DNA of 64,000 nucleotides from Streptomyces qaidamensis (GCF_001611795.1 NZ_CP015098.1:5208001-5272000); one strand, 5' to 3'; positions 27,494 through 36,894 are shown, counted from the first letter of the stretch. Made by a program: numbers and translations. Notes: generated by a model not told the origin, from the sequence alone.

Positions 27494-27515
27494 CGGCCGT
27501 TCCCCGGCACGCAAA

Positions 27516-27542
27516 AGGGCGAGGCCCGAAGACCCCGCCCGA
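27516..27542 (-). terminator. Terminator of the hypothetical gene at 27561-27992
   Basis: GGGCGAGG and CCCCGCCC pair with one mismatch over an 8-base loop, about 20 bp past the stop codon of the minus-strand gene. Confidence 0.55.
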
Positions 27543-27560
27543 TCCGCAAGAAACCCCAGC

Positions 27561-27992
27561 TCAGGGCCACACCAGGCAATAAGGCTGATGCCCCGCCTCA
27601 TGCAACCGATGGCTGAAGTCCTGCCACTCGTGCAGCAGCTGGTAGACGTTGAACGCGTCGCGGGGGCCGCCGCGGTCCGGGACCGTCGACCAGATGAACG
27701 CCGCCGCGCCCACGGCCTCCTCGCCGATGCCGCGCAGGGGGTCGACGACCGTCATGGGGAGCTTGACCACCGCGTAGTCGGGGTGCAGGACGACCAGTTC
27801 CAGGGGCGGGACCTTGTGCAGGGGGACGCCCTCGATGCCCGTGAGGACCATGGCCGCCATCGTCTCCGGCTTGATCTTCGTGAACATGCCGTTCATGCCC
27901 AGCTCGTCGCCGCCGAGCTCCTCGGGACGCATCGAGATCGGGACGCGGGCCGCGGTCGCGCCGTCGGGCGCACCGAAGTACTTGTACGTCAC
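27561..27992 (-). CDS. Conserved hypothetical protein
   Basis: 143 residues beginning MTYKYFGAPDGATAARVPIS. It is mixed alpha/beta with MFTKIKPETMAAMVLTGIEG and LHKVPPLELVVLHPDYAVVK segments and an aromatic C terminus (YQLLHEWQDFSHRLHE). No signal peptide, membrane helix or catalytic motif is seen, and I do not recognise the family. GTG 27992 is used; upstream of it the frame turns into Arg/Gly-rich sequence unlike a protein. It overlaps a small upstream reading frame by GTGA and is divergent from hemL. Confidence 0.7.
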   Translation of the reverse strand: MTYKYFGAPDGATAARVPISMRPEELGGDELGMNGMFTKIKPETMAAMVLTGIEGVPLHKVPPLELVVLHPDYAVVKLPMTVVDPLRGIGEEAVGAAAFIWSTVPDRGGPRDAFNVYQLLHEWQDFSHRLHEAGHQPYCLVWP

Positions 27993-28210
27993 CCCCACCC
28001 GACCACCATTCCCGCTGCTCCCGGCCCGAAGATCGTCGACCTGCCGTTCAGTACGTCCGACGGCCCGATCCGGTTCACTCGGTACACCCTGTGTCTGACG
28101 CGGTTCCTGAGCGTCCTCCGCCTCGCGCCGGTGCCTTCCCCGCCGGGCACGTCGAGGACCCAGGCCATCAGTCCCCTCGCCCAGTCCGCCACCGCGATGC
28201 ATATCTCCAC
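27989..28210 (-). CDS. Possible small protein coupled to the hypothetical gene
   Basis: 73 codons from GTG 28210, beginning MEICIAVADWARGLMAWVLD, with the stop overlapping the next start as GTGA. High G/C at third positions and the coupling favour a real gene. Against it, most arginines use AGG or AGA, rare in Streptomyces, and there is no clear ribosome site. The first 20 residues could form an amphipathic or weak membrane helix. Confidence 0.35.
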   Translation of the reverse strand: MEICIAVADWARGLMAWVLDVPGGEGTGARRRTLRNRVRHRVYRVNRIGPSDVLNGRSTIFGPGAAGMVVGWG

Positions 28211-28508
28211 CCGACTGCTTTTCTAGGACGCGTCGCCCCCGCCGCGCAACCCGATCATCGTGTCAGTGACCTCCCCCACGGCCGCCCGCCGAAACGTACG
28301 TCGAAACATCTGGCCGCAGGATCTCCGCAGCCCCCGACCACCCCGGGGCGTTTGAGCTGTGGGTATCAGGGTCCAGTCTCGCAGACGCCGGGGGACCGGG
28401 GGGCGGGTTGTCCCACGCCCCGCCCACCCACGCCGCTGGCCTACCCTGAACAGGTCACTGGCACCCGGAGCCCGACAGCGTCGGAGAAGGTCGGAGAAGT
28501 CGCAGGTC

Positions 28509-29825
28509 ATGAGTGAACTGGCATATCCGTACGAAGCACCGGCCTCGCAGGCTCTTTTCGACCGCGCGGCGGCCGTCACGCCCGGCGGCGTGAACTCACC
28601 GGTGCGGGCCTTCCGAGCCGTCGGCGGCACGCCGCGGTTCATGGTGTCCGGCACCGGCCCCTATCTGACCGACGCCGACGGCAGGGAGTACGTCGACCTC
28701 GTCTGTTCCTGGGGACCCATGATCCTCGGGCATTCCCACCCCGAGGTCATCGCCGCCGTGCAGGACGCCGTCTCCCGCGGCACGTCCTTCGGCACGCCCG
28801 GTGAGGGCGAGGTCGCGCTCGCCGAGGAGATGACCGCCCGGGTCGCGCCGCTGGAGCAGGTGCGGCTCGTGTCGAGCGGGACCGAGGCGACCATGTCCGC
28901 GATCCGGCTCGCGCGCGGGTTCACGCAGCGCACCAAGGTGATCAAGTTCGCCGGGTGCTACCACGGGCACGTCGACTCGCTGCTCGCCGCGGCCGGCAGC
29001 GGTGTCGCCACGTTCGCGCTGCCCGACACCCCGGGCGTCACCGGCGCCCAGGCCGGCGACACCATCGTCCTGCCCTACAACGACCTCGACGCCGTGCGCG
29101 AGGCCTTCCGGGCCCACCCGGGCGAGATCGCCTGCGTGATCACCGAGGCGTCCCCGGGCAACATGGGCGTCGTACCGCCCGCCGAGGGCTTCAACCAGGG
29201 CCTCAAGGACATCTGCTCCGAGAACGGCGCCCTCTACGTCTCCGACGAGGTCATGACCGGCTTCCGGACCAGCCGCGCCGGGTGGTTCGGGGTCGACGGC
29301 GTCGTCCCCGACCTGATGACCTTCGGCAAGGTCATGGGCGGCGGCTTCCCCGCGGCGGCCTTCGGCGGACGCGCGGACGTCATGGCCCACCTCGCCCCGG
29401 CGGGGCCCGTCTACCAGGCCGGCACCCTCTCCGGTAACCCCGTCGCCACCGCAGCCGGGCTCGCCCAGCTGCGGCTGCTCGACGACGCCGCGTACGCCAA
29501 GGTCGACGCCGTGTCGAAGGAGATCCAGGGGCTCGTCACCGAGGCCCTCACCAAGGAGGGCGTGGCGCACCGGCTGCAGACCGCCTCCAACATGTTCTCC
29601 GTGTTCTTCACCGACCGGCCCGTGCGGAACTACGAGGACGCCAAGGCGCAGGAGTCCTTCCGCTTCACCGCGTTCTTCCACTCGCTGCTGGCGAACGGCG
29701 TCTACCTGCCGCCGTCCTCCTTCGAGTCCTGGTTCGTGTCCACCGCGCACGACGAGCGGGCCGTGCAGCGCATCGCCGACGCCCTTCCGGCGGCGGCCCG
29801 GGCGGCGGCGGAGGCGACGGCATGA
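28509..29825 (+). CDS. hemL: Glutamate-1-semialdehyde 2,1-aminomutase
   Basis: A 438-residue PLP enzyme that makes 5-aminolevulinate from glutamate-1-semialdehyde in the C5 haem pathway. Seen are NSPVRAFRAVGGTPRFM, YVDLVCSWGPMILGHSHP, SSGTEATMSAIRLARG, the PLP-contact DEVMTGFR and the Schiff-base lysine in TFGKVMGGGFPAAAFGG. Length is normal. ATG 28509 gives MSELAYPYEAP. The downstream phosphatase overlaps by four bases (ATGA), so both are one operon. Its closeness to the cytochrome c assembly genes is metabolically fitting. Confidence 0.96.
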   Translation: MSELAYPYEAPASQALFDRAAAVTPGGVNSPVRAFRAVGGTPRFMVSGTGPYLTDADGREYVDLVCSWGPMILGHSHPEVIAAVQDAVSRGTSFGTPGEGEVALAEEMTARVAPLEQVRLVSSGTEATMSAIRLARGFTQRTKVIKFAGCYHGHVDSLLAAAGSGVATFALPDTPGVTGAQAGDTIVLPYNDLDAVREAFRAHPGEIACVITEASPGNMGVVPPAEGFNQGLKDICSENGALYVSDEVMTGFRTSRAGWFGVDGVVPDLMTFGKVMGGGFPAAAFGGRADVMAHLAPAGPVYQAGTLSGNPVATAAGLAQLRLLDDAAYAKVDAVSKEIQGLVTEALTKEGVAHRLQTASNMFSVFFTDRPVRNYEDAKAQESFRFTAFFHSLLANGVYLPPSSFESWFVSTAHDERAVQRIADALPAAARAAAEATA

Positions 29826-30523
29826 GCGACGTGACGGGCCTCGAGAGCGACAAGGACATCACCGTCGTCCACCTGATGCGGCACGGCGAGGTCGCCAACC
29901 CGGACGGCATCCTCTACGGCCGCCTCCCCGGCTACCACCTGTCCGACCTGGGCCGCCGCATGGCCGACCGGGTCGCGGAGCACCTCTCCGGACGCGATGT
30001 GACGCACGTCGTCGCCTCGCCGCTGGAGCGGGCGCAGGAGACGGCCGAGCCGATCGCGAAGGCGCACGGGCTGGGCCTGGCCACGGACGAGCGGCTGATC
30101 GAGGCCGACAACATCTTCCAGGGCAAGACGTTCGGCGTCGGGGACGGGGCGCTGCGCAACCCCGGCAACTGGAAGCACCTGGTCAACCCGTTCCGGCCGT
30201 CCTGGGGCGAGCCGTACGTGGACCAGGTCGTCCGCATGATGAGCGCGCTGAGCGCGGCGAAGGACAAGGCCCGCGGGCACGAGGCGGTCGTGGTCAGCCA
30301 CCAGCTGCCCATCTGGATCGTCCGGTCCTACGTCGAACGCCGCCGCCTCTGGCACGACCCGCGCAGGCGCCAGTGCACGCTCGCCTCGCTGACGACCTTC
30401 ACGTACCGGGGCGACCGGATCGTCTCCGTCGGCTACACCGAGCCCGCCCGCGACCTAGTCCCGGCCCACCTCCTCGCCGGCGCGAAGCCGGTGAAGGGCC
30501 AGGACAAGGCGTTCGGAGCGTAG
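29822..30523 (+). CDS. Histidine phosphatase (phosphoglycerate mutase superfamily)
   Basis: 233 residues with the catalytic LMRHGEV at about 18-24, a second basic site in ASPLERAQETAEP, and the late VVVSHQLPIWIV histidine. These form the branch-2-like RHG phosphatase core. Relatives hydrolyse phosphate esters or act as cofactor-dependent mutases; substrate here is unknown. The start overlaps hemL (ATGA), and this pairing with hemL and the resABC genes is common in Streptomyces. A weak hairpin, GCACGC/GCGTGC, follows at 30524-30539. Confidence 0.88.
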   Translation: MSDVTGLESDKDITVVHLMRHGEVANPDGILYGRLPGYHLSDLGRRMADRVAEHLSGRDVTHVVASPLERAQETAEPIAKAHGLGLATDERLIEADNIFQGKTFGVGDGALRNPGNWKHLVNPFRPSWGEPYVDQVVRMMSALSAAKDKARGHEAVVVSHQLPIWIVRSYVERRRLWHDPRRRQCTLASLTTFTYRGDRIVSVGYTEPARDLVPAHLLAGAKPVKGQDKAFGA

Positions 30524-30731
30524 GCACGCGGACGCGTGCGGGGTGTACGGACCAGCGGCCTGCCCGGGCGCCGGTCCGGCCCCCTGGCGGACGCGAAAAC
30601 CTGCGGCCGTCCCCTGCCACCCGGGTGAGCGGCACCCCGCAGGGCACCCGGCAGAGCCCCGGGCTCGCGACCGGACGGCGGGCAACGGCCGGGAGCGGCC
30701 GGCGGGCGGTGGGCGATGCGTGGTCTTCGGC

Positions 30732-31012
30732 TTCGCGGTCGGCGGCGGGCAGCCGTGCGCGCTGCCGCGAGCGTGGCGGCGCGGGAACCGGCCCGCCCGG
30801 CCGGGGGCGCGTGTCCTGCGGGGCGGCCGGGGGCCTTGGCCCCCCTCTGGGTTCAGCCCGGCTCCGCGTGTGTGCTCGGCCGTGACCGGCCCGGTCCTGG
30901 CGCCCGGGCCGTCGAGGACCTGCGGTCGGGAGCGGAGGTTCGTGGTCGGCGGCGGGCAGTCGTGCGCGCTGCCGCGAGCGGGGCGGCGCTGGAAGCGGCC
31001 CGCCCGGCCGGG
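30732..31012. repeat. Two direct 74-bp repeats in a 750-bp gene-free gap
   Basis: Copies at 30732-30805 and 30939-31012 are 207 bp apart and differ at only five positions. A looser similarity continues after each (GTTCAGCC-type blocks near 30852 and 31103). The gap 30524-31275 has no convincing gene; several frames are open only because of extreme GC. An AT-richer stretch at 31160-31210 probably holds the promoter of the next operon. Confidence 0.8.
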
Positions 31013-31275
31013 AGAAGTACGCCGGGGCCGGCGGCTCGCGCCCGAGCCTGAGCCGCCCGCCGGAGCCGGTCATCCCGGCCCCGATCGGGCGCGGGGCCCG
31101 GCTGTTCAGCCGGCCTCCGTGGGTGTTCGGCAGGGGCGCGTGAGCGCTCCGCGTTCGCCCCCTTCTGATCGCTTACGACTCCTTCGTTACGGAATCTGCG
31201 CAATTAAGCGGAACCTCCCCGTTCTCCACGTCCTCTGACTGGGTGACCAGCACGACGTGACGAATCGGGGATGCC

Positions 31276-32568
31276 ATGCGCGCTCTCTCCCGCAGGGGAA
31301 TGCTCGGACTCGGCGCGGGAGCCGCCGCCGCCGTCTCGCTCGCCGGATGCGGCGGGCTCACGGGCTCGGACGACTCCGGCCGTGCCGACGGTTCCGGCGG
31401 CGACTCCGTCCAGGGCGGATCGAAGCCGAAGCCCACCGCCCGCCCCATCGGCGACGGATCGACCAGCCGCACCGGCAAGCAGCCCCACCAGCCCGCCAAG
31501 CCCGAGCCGCTGGAGCCGGGGCAGACCCCGCCGCAGTTCGTCGTGTTCTCCTGGGACGGCGCCGGCGAGGTCGGCAACGGCCTCTTCCCGCGCTTCCTGG
31601 ACCTCGCCAAGGAGCACGGCGCGAGCATGACCTTCTTCCTGTCCGGGCTGTACCTGCTGCCCGAGTCGAAGAAGCGTCTGTACAACCCGCCGAACAATCC
31701 GCGCGGCGCCTCCGACATCGGCTACCTCACCGACGAGCACGTCAAGGACACGCTGAAGAACGTCCGCCGGGCGTGGCTGGAGGGCCACGAGATCGGCACC
31801 CACTTCAACGGGCACTTCTGCGGCGAGTCCCACGGCTCGGTCAAGAACTGGACGCCCCGGCAGTGGCGCAGCGAGATCGACCAGGCGAAGTCCTTCGTCA
31901 AGGAGTGGCGCACCAACACCGGCTGGACCGACCTGCCGTCGCTGCCGTTCGACTACGACAAGGAACTCGTCGGCGGCCGTACGCCCTGCCTGCTCGGCCA
32001 GGACAACCTGCTGCCCACCGCCCGCGAGCTCGGCTGGCGCTACGACGCCTCCTCGCCCGGCGGCCTCCAGGTCTGGCCCGCCAAGCGCCAGGGCATCTGG
32101 GACCTGCCCCTCCAGCAGATACCTTTCCCCGGCCGCGGCTTCGAGGTCCTGTCGATGGACTACAACATGCTCGCCAACCAGTCCCTCAACTCCACCAAGG
32201 CCCCGGCCCACAACTACCCGGGCTGGCGGAAGCAGTCGGCGCAGGCGTACATCCAGGGATTCAAGCGGGCATACGAGACAAACCGGGCACCCTTCTTCAT
32301 CGGCAACCACTTCGAGCAGTGGAACGGCGGCATCTACATGGACGCCGTCGAGGAGGCCTTCCAGTACATCGCCCGGGAGAAGGAGAAGGGCGCGGATGTG
32401 CGTCTCGTCTCCTTCCGGCAGTTCACCGACTGGCTGGACGTGCAGAAGCCCGAGGTGCTCGACAAGCTCCGCACCCTCGGGGTCGGGCAGCAGCCGACCG
32501 GAGGCTGGCGGGAGTTCACCGGCAAGGCCTCCACGCCCGGCGGAGACGCCTCGCCGAACGCCGCCTGA
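31276..32568 (+). CDS. Exported polysaccharide-deacetylase-like lipoprotein
   Basis: 430 residues. The signal RALSRRGMLGLGAGAAAAVS with twin arginines and the lipobox SLAGCGG mark a Tat-exported lipoprotein. After a Gly/Ser/Pro linker the NodB-like fold starts at FVVFSWDGAGEVGNGLFPRF, continues with TFFLSGLYLLP and the EIGTHFNGHF segment, where family metal ligands normally lie. The first Asp-Asp pair is replaced by WDG, so deacetylase activity is uncertain. ATG 31276 follows GGGGA. It precedes the cytochrome c biogenesis operon by 66 bp. Confidence 0.82.
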   Translation: MRALSRRGMLGLGAGAAAAVSLAGCGGLTGSDDSGRADGSGGDSVQGGSKPKPTARPIGDGSTSRTGKQPHQPAKPEPLEPGQTPPQFVVFSWDGAGEVGNGLFPRFLDLAKEHGASMTFFLSGLYLLPESKKRLYNPPNNPRGASDIGYLTDEHVKDTLKNVRRAWLEGHEIGTHFNGHFCGESHGSVKNWTPRQWRSEIDQAKSFVKEWRTNTGWTDLPSLPFDYDKELVGGRTPCLLGQDNLLPTARELGWRYDASSPGGLQVWPAKRQGIWDLPLQQIPFPGRGFEVLSMDYNMLANQSLNSTKAPAHNYPGWRKQSAQAYIQGFKRAYETNRAPFFIGNHFEQWNGGIYMDAVEEAFQYIAREKEKGADVRLVSFRQFTDWLDVQKPEVLDKLRTLGVGQQPTGGWREFTGKASTPGGDASPNAA

Positions 32569-32634
32569 AATGCGGTTTTCCGCCCGCAAGGGGGGTGGGC
32601 GAGACCCCCAGAACGGGCATGCGAAACTTTTCAC

Positions 32635-33282
32635 ATGAGTGCCGCCAGCGCCCCCCAGCGTTCGAACCGCACGACCCGTGCCACCGAGCGCACCCGCCGT
32701 GTCCGCCGCAGCGCCGTCCTGACCGCCGGTCTCGCCGCCACCGCACTGCTCGTCTCCGCGTGCGGCTCCGGCGGCACCTCCGGCGGGGGCGGCAACACCA
32801 ACTTCGTCACCGGCACCGACGGCGTCGCCACGGCGGCCAAGGGCGAGCGCACCCCCGCGCCCGACCTGTCCGGCAAGACCATCGCCGGCAAGACCCTCGA
32901 CGTCGCCGACTACAAGGGCAAGGTCGTCGTCCTCAACGTGTGGGGTTCCTGGTGCAACCCCTGCCGCGCCGAGGCCAAGTACTTCGCGAAGGTGTCCAAG
33001 GAGTACGCGGACAAGGGCGTGCAGTTCGTCGGCATCAACACCCGCGACACCTCCACCGGCGCCGCCCTCGCCTTCGAGAAGGACTGGGGCATCACCTACC
33101 CCAGCCTCTACGACCCGACCGGCAAGCTGCTGCTGCGCTTCAAGAAGGGCACGCTCAACCCGCAGGCGATCCCCTCCACACTCATCCTCGACCGGGACGG
33201 CAAGATCGCGGCCCGTTCCCTGTCCGCGCTCAGCGAGGAACGGCTGCTGAAGATGCTCAAGCCGGTCGTCGCCGAGAAGTGA
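32635..33282 (+). CDS. resA: ResA-like thioredoxin lipoprotein
   Basis: 215 residues: a basic N terminus, hydrophobic signal with lipobox LVSACGS, then a thioredoxin/TlpA domain with active site GSWCNPCRAEA at about residues 103-113 and the cis-proline region NPQAIPSTLILD. ResA reduces the apocytochrome c haem-binding cysteines outside the membrane, powered through CcdA. ATG 32635 has no ribosome site. The following three genes complete System II. Very short gaps (13 and 3 bases, then an overlap) indicate one operon. Confidence 0.9.
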   Translation: MSAASAPQRSNRTTRATERTRRVRRSAVLTAGLAATALLVSACGSGGTSGGGGNTNFVTGTDGVATAAKGERTPAPDLSGKTIAGKTLDVADYKGKVVVLNVWGSWCNPCRAEAKYFAKVSKEYADKGVQFVGINTRDTSTGAALAFEKDWGITYPSLYDPTGKLLLRFKKGTLNPQAIPSTLILDRDGKIAARSLSALSEERLLKMLKPVVAEK

Positions 33283-33295
33283 GCGGAGTAGTGAC

Positions 33296-34069
33296 GTGAG
33301 CGCAGTCACCACGCTCGCCGCGGTCGCGGACCCCAACGGCACGGTGCTCAAGGGCGCCCTGCTGGCGGCCCTGCCGATCGCGCTGCTCGGCGGCCTCGTC
33401 TCCTTCTTCTCGCCGTGCGTCCTGCCGCTGGTGCCCGGCTACCTGTCCTATGTGACGGGGGTCGCCGGCACCGACCTCGCCGAGGCGCGGCGCGGCCGGA
33501 TGGTCGCGGGCGCCTCCCTGTTCGTGCTCGGCTTCACCGCCGTGTTCGTCTCCTCCGGGGCGTTGTTCGGCTACTTCGGCGCCACGCTTCAGGAGCACAG
33601 GGACATCCTGTCCAAGGTGCTCGGCGTGCTCATGATCCTCATGGGTGTCTTCTTCATGGGCCTCATGCCCTGGTTCACCCAGCGCGAGTTCCGCCTCCAC
33701 CGCAAGCCCGTGGCCGGGCTGGCCGGCGCGCCCCTGATCGGGGCGCTGTTCGGCATCGGCTGGACGCCCTGCATCGGCCCCACCCTCGCCTCCGTGCTCG
33801 CCCTCTCCTCCGAGCAGGGCAGCGCCGGACGCGGGGCCGTGCTGACCATCGCGTACTGTCTGGGCCTGGGCGTGCCCTTCGTGCTCGCCGCGGTCGCCTT
33901 CCGCAAGGCCCTCGGAGCCTTCGGCTGGATCAAGCGCCACTACGTCTGGGTGATGCGGATCGGCGGCATCATGATGATCGTGACCGGTCTGCTCCTGCTG
34001 ACCGGCGCCTGGGACCGCATCGTGCAGGAGATGCAGGTCTGGTCCGACGGCTTCACTGTGGGGATCTGA
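33296..34069 (+). CDS. ccdA: Cytochrome c biogenesis protein CcdA (DsbD-like)
   Basis: 257 residues with six or more membrane helices. The paired redox cysteines are in FFSPCVLPLVPGYLSY and in GIGWTPCIGPTLASV, as in CcdA, which carries electrons from cytoplasmic thioredoxin to ResA. GTG 33296 follows GGAG by seven bases. It is the second gene of the System II operon. Confidence 0.94.
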   Translation: MSAVTTLAAVADPNGTVLKGALLAALPIALLGGLVSFFSPCVLPLVPGYLSYVTGVAGTDLAEARRGRMVAGASLFVLGFTAVFVSSGALFGYFGATLQEHRDILSKVLGVLMILMGVFFMGLMPWFTQREFRLHRKPVAGLAGAPLIGALFGIGWTPCIGPTLASVLALSSEQGSAGRGAVLTIAYCLGLGVPFVLAAVAFRKALGAFGWIKRHYVWVMRIGGIMMIVTGLLLLTGAWDRIVQEMQVWSDGFTVGI

Positions 34070-34072
34070 TCG

Positions 34073-35815
34073 ATGAGCAAGACCACCGCCTCCGACCCGG
34101 CCCCCTCCGCCGCCGAGGAGCAGGAGCTGGGCGACGCCGGCTCCCAGCTGTCCACCGCCCCCAGGGAGGACGCGCCCAACCTGCCCTCCCTGGGCGTCAT
34201 CGGCTGGGCCCGCTGGTTCTGGCGGCAGCTGACCTCCATGCGGGTCGCGCTCCTGCTGCTCCTGCTGCTCTCCCTCGGCGCGATCCCCGGCTCGCTCATC
34301 CCGCAGTCCGGCCAGGACGAGACGAAGGTCGCCGACTTCCGCAAGGGCAACCCCACCCTCGGCGACGTCTACGACAAGCTCGGCCTGTTCCACGTCTACA
34401 GCTCGGTGTGGTTCTCCGCGATCTACATCCTGCTGTTCGTCTCCCTCATCGGCTGCATCGTCCCCCGCACCTGGCAGTTCGTCGGCCAGCTGCGCGGCCT
34501 GCCGCCCGGCGCGCCCCGGCGGCTGAACCGGCTGCCCGCGCACACCACCTGGCGCACCACGGCCGAACCCGAGCAGGTGCACCAGGCCGCCCTGGCCCTG
34601 CTGAAGAAGCGCCGCTTCCGCACCCACCTCACCGGGGACGCCGTCGCCGCCGAGAAGGGCTACCTGCGCGAGACGGGCAACCTCGTCTTCCACATCGCCC
34701 TCATCGTGATGCTGATCGCCTTCGCCTGGGGCCAGCTCTTCAAGTCCGAGGGCAACAAGCTCGTCGTCGAGGGTGACGGCTTCTCCAACACCCTCACCCA
34801 GTACGACGACTTCAAGTCCGGCAACCTCTTCACGTCCGACGACCTGGTGCCGTTCAGCTTCAACCTGAAGAAGTTCACCGGCACCTATGAGCGCACCGGC
34901 CCCAACAAGGGCACCCCGCGCGTCTACCAGGCCGACATCACCTACAGCTCCGGCGCCTACGGCAAGGAGAAGAACGACACCGTCCAGGTGAACCACCCCC
35001 TGGAGATCGGCGACTCCAAGGTCTACCTCGTCAGCCACGGCTACGCCCCGGTCATCACCGTCCGCGACGCCAAGGGCAAGATCGTCTTCGACGACGCCGT
35101 ACCGCTGCTGCCGCTGGACGCCAACGTCACCTCCTCCGGCGTCGTCAAGGTCCTCGACGGCTACCGCAACGCCCAGGGCAAGAAGGAGCAGCTCGGCTTC
35201 AACGCCTTCTTCGTGCCGACCTTCGGCGGCTCCGCCAGCGGCACGATGCTGTCCCAGTTCCCGGCGCTGGACAATCCGCTGCTCGCGCTGTCCGCCTACC
35301 ACGGCGACCTCGGGGCCGACTCGGGCATCCCGCAGAGCGTCTACCAGATGGACCGCACCAACATGAAGGAGTTCAAGGACTCCCAGGGCAAGCTGTTCAA
35401 GAAGCTGCTGAAGCCCGGCGAGACCATGAAGCTCCCGAACGGCGCCGGTTCGGTCACCTTCGGCAAGGACATCAAGGAGTGGGCCGGCTTCCAGATCGTC
35501 CAGCAGCCCGGCAGCGGCTGGGCCCTCGCCGGTGCCCTCGCCGCGATCGGCGGCCTCGCCGCCTCCCTGTTCATCCAGCGCCGCCGCGTCTGGGTGCGCG
35601 CGGTCAAGGGCGCCGACGGCGTCACCGTCGTGGAGATGGCCGGTCTCGGCCGCAGTGAGTCCGCCAAGGTCCCCGAGGAGCTGGGCCACCTCGCCGGCGA
35701 CCTCTACGAGCAGGCACCGGGCGCTCCCGGTCCCGCCACCCCCGCAGATTCCCCCGACCCCGCCCAGGAGCCGGGTACCGCAACCTCCGTACCTGCCGAA
35801 GGGGCTGAGAAGTGA
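34073..35815 (+). CDS. resB: Cytochrome c biogenesis protein ResB
   Basis: 580 residues: three N-terminal membrane helices (MRVALLLLLLLSLGAIPGSL is the first), a large extracytoplasmic domain from about 240 to 480, then a last helix WALAGALAAIGGLAASLFI and a Pro/Ala-rich cytoplasmic tail. With CcsB/ResC it forms the haem-delivery and ligation complex for c-type cytochromes. ATG 34073 is three bases after ccdA. The stop overlaps the ccsB start. Confidence 0.93.
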   Translation: MSKTTASDPAPSAAEEQELGDAGSQLSTAPREDAPNLPSLGVIGWARWFWRQLTSMRVALLLLLLLSLGAIPGSLIPQSGQDETKVADFRKGNPTLGDVYDKLGLFHVYSSVWFSAIYILLFVSLIGCIVPRTWQFVGQLRGLPPGAPRRLNRLPAHTTWRTTAEPEQVHQAALALLKKRRFRTHLTGDAVAAEKGYLRETGNLVFHIALIVMLIAFAWGQLFKSEGNKLVVEGDGFSNTLTQYDDFKSGNLFTSDDLVPFSFNLKKFTGTYERTGPNKGTPRVYQADITYSSGAYGKEKNDTVQVNHPLEIGDSKVYLVSHGYAPVITVRDAKGKIVFDDAVPLLPLDANVTSSGVVKVLDGYRNAQGKKEQLGFNAFFVPTFGGSASGTMLSQFPALDNPLLALSAYHGDLGADSGIPQSVYQMDRTNMKEFKDSQGKLFKKLLKPGETMKLPNGAGSVTFGKDIKEWAGFQIVQQPGSGWALAGALAAIGGLAASLFIQRRRVWVRAVKGADGVTVVEMAGLGRSESAKVPEELGHLAGDLYEQAPGAPGPATPADSPDPAQEPGTATSVPAEGAEK

Positions 35816-36894
35816 CTCTCGCCGCCGCCACCAACGAAAACCTCGCGAGCATCAGCAATGTGCTGATCTACTCCGCGATGGCCGTCTACACCCTGGCCTT
35901 CTTCGCGTACATCGCCGAATGGCTCTTCGGCAGCCGCAGCAAGGTCGCCCGGACCGCCGCCGCGCTCACCACCAAGGCGGACGCCAAGAAGGCGGCCCCG
36001 GCCGTCACCGTGAACCAGGCCGGCGGCACCGCCGTGCTGGAGCGGCCGAAGGTCACCGTGCGGGCCGCGGCCGGTCAGCGCGACGTGCCGGACGGTCCCG
36101 GGGCGCACGGCGGGGACGAGCAGGGCGACCTGTACGGCCGGATCGCCATCTCCCTCACGGTGCTCGCCTTCCTGGTCGAGTTCGGTGGTGTCCTCACCCG
36201 CGCCCTGTCGGTGGAGCGCGCCCCGTGGGGCAACATGTACGAGTTCAACATCACGTTCTCCACGGTCGCGGTCGGCGTGTACCTCGGACTGCTCGCGCTG
36301 AAGAAGAACGTGCGCTGGCTCGGCCTGTTCCTGATCACCTCGGTCCTGCTCGACCTGGGCCTGGCGGTCACGGTCCTCTACACCGCCAGCGACCAGCTGG
36401 TCCCGGCCCTGCACTCGTACTGGCTGTACATCCACGTCTCGACGGCGATCTTCTGCGGCGCGGTCTTCTACGTCGGCGCGGTCGGCACGATCCTGTACCT
36501 GTTCAAGGACTCCTACGAGAGCAAGCTCGCGAGCGGCGGCACGCCCGGCACCTTCGCGACCTCCGTCCTGGAGCGGCTGCCCTCCGCCGCCTCCCTCGAC
36601 AAGTTCTCCTACCGCGTCAACGCGGCCGTCTTCCCGCTGTGGACGTTCACGATCATCGCGGGCGCCATCTGGGCCGGCGACGCGTGGGGCCGCTACTGGG
36701 GCTGGGACCCCAAGGAGACCTGGTCCTTCATCACCTGGGTCGCCTACGCCTGCTACCTGCACGCCCGCGCCACCGCCGGCTGGAAGGGCCGCAAGGCCGC
36801 CTACCTGGCCCTCATCGCCTTCGGCTGCTGGCTGTTCAACTACTACGGCGTGAACATCTTCGTCTCCGGCAAGCACTCCTACGCGGGCGTGTAG
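35812..36894 (+). CDS. ccsB: Cytochrome c biogenesis protein CcsB/ResC
   Basis: 360 residues with about eight membrane helices and the haem-handling WWD signature WGRYWGWDPKETWSFITW near residue 290. Conserved histidines flank it (SYWLYIHVSTAIF and YACYLHARA). It transports and presents haem to the apocytochrome with ResB. GTG 35812 overlaps the ResB stop (GTGA), implying translational coupling. It ends the operon; the next gene is convergent. Confidence 0.94.
   Translation: MTLAAATNENLASISNVLIYSAMAVYTLAFFAYIAEWLFGSRSKVARTAAALTTKADAKKAAPAVTVNQAGGTAVLERPKVTVRAAAGQRDVPDGPGAHGGDEQGDLYGRIAISLTVLAFLVEFGGVLTRALSVERAPWGNMYEFNITFSTVAVGVYLGLLALKKNVRWLGLFLITSVLLDLGLAVTVLYTASDQLVPALHSYWLYIHVSTAIFCGAVFYVGAVGTILYLFKDSYESKLASGGTPGTFATSVLERLPSAASLDKFSYRVNAAVFPLWTFTIIAGAIWAGDAWGRYWGWDPKETWSFITWVAYACYLHARATAGWKGRKAAYLALIAFGCWLFNYYGVNIFVSGKHSYAGV

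Noticed and set aside
30716..31051. Plus-strand 111-codon frame in the gap before the deacetylase-like gene
   Set aside because: Ala/Arg/Gly-rich, contains the duplicated 74-bp block, and all frames are open there because of GC content.
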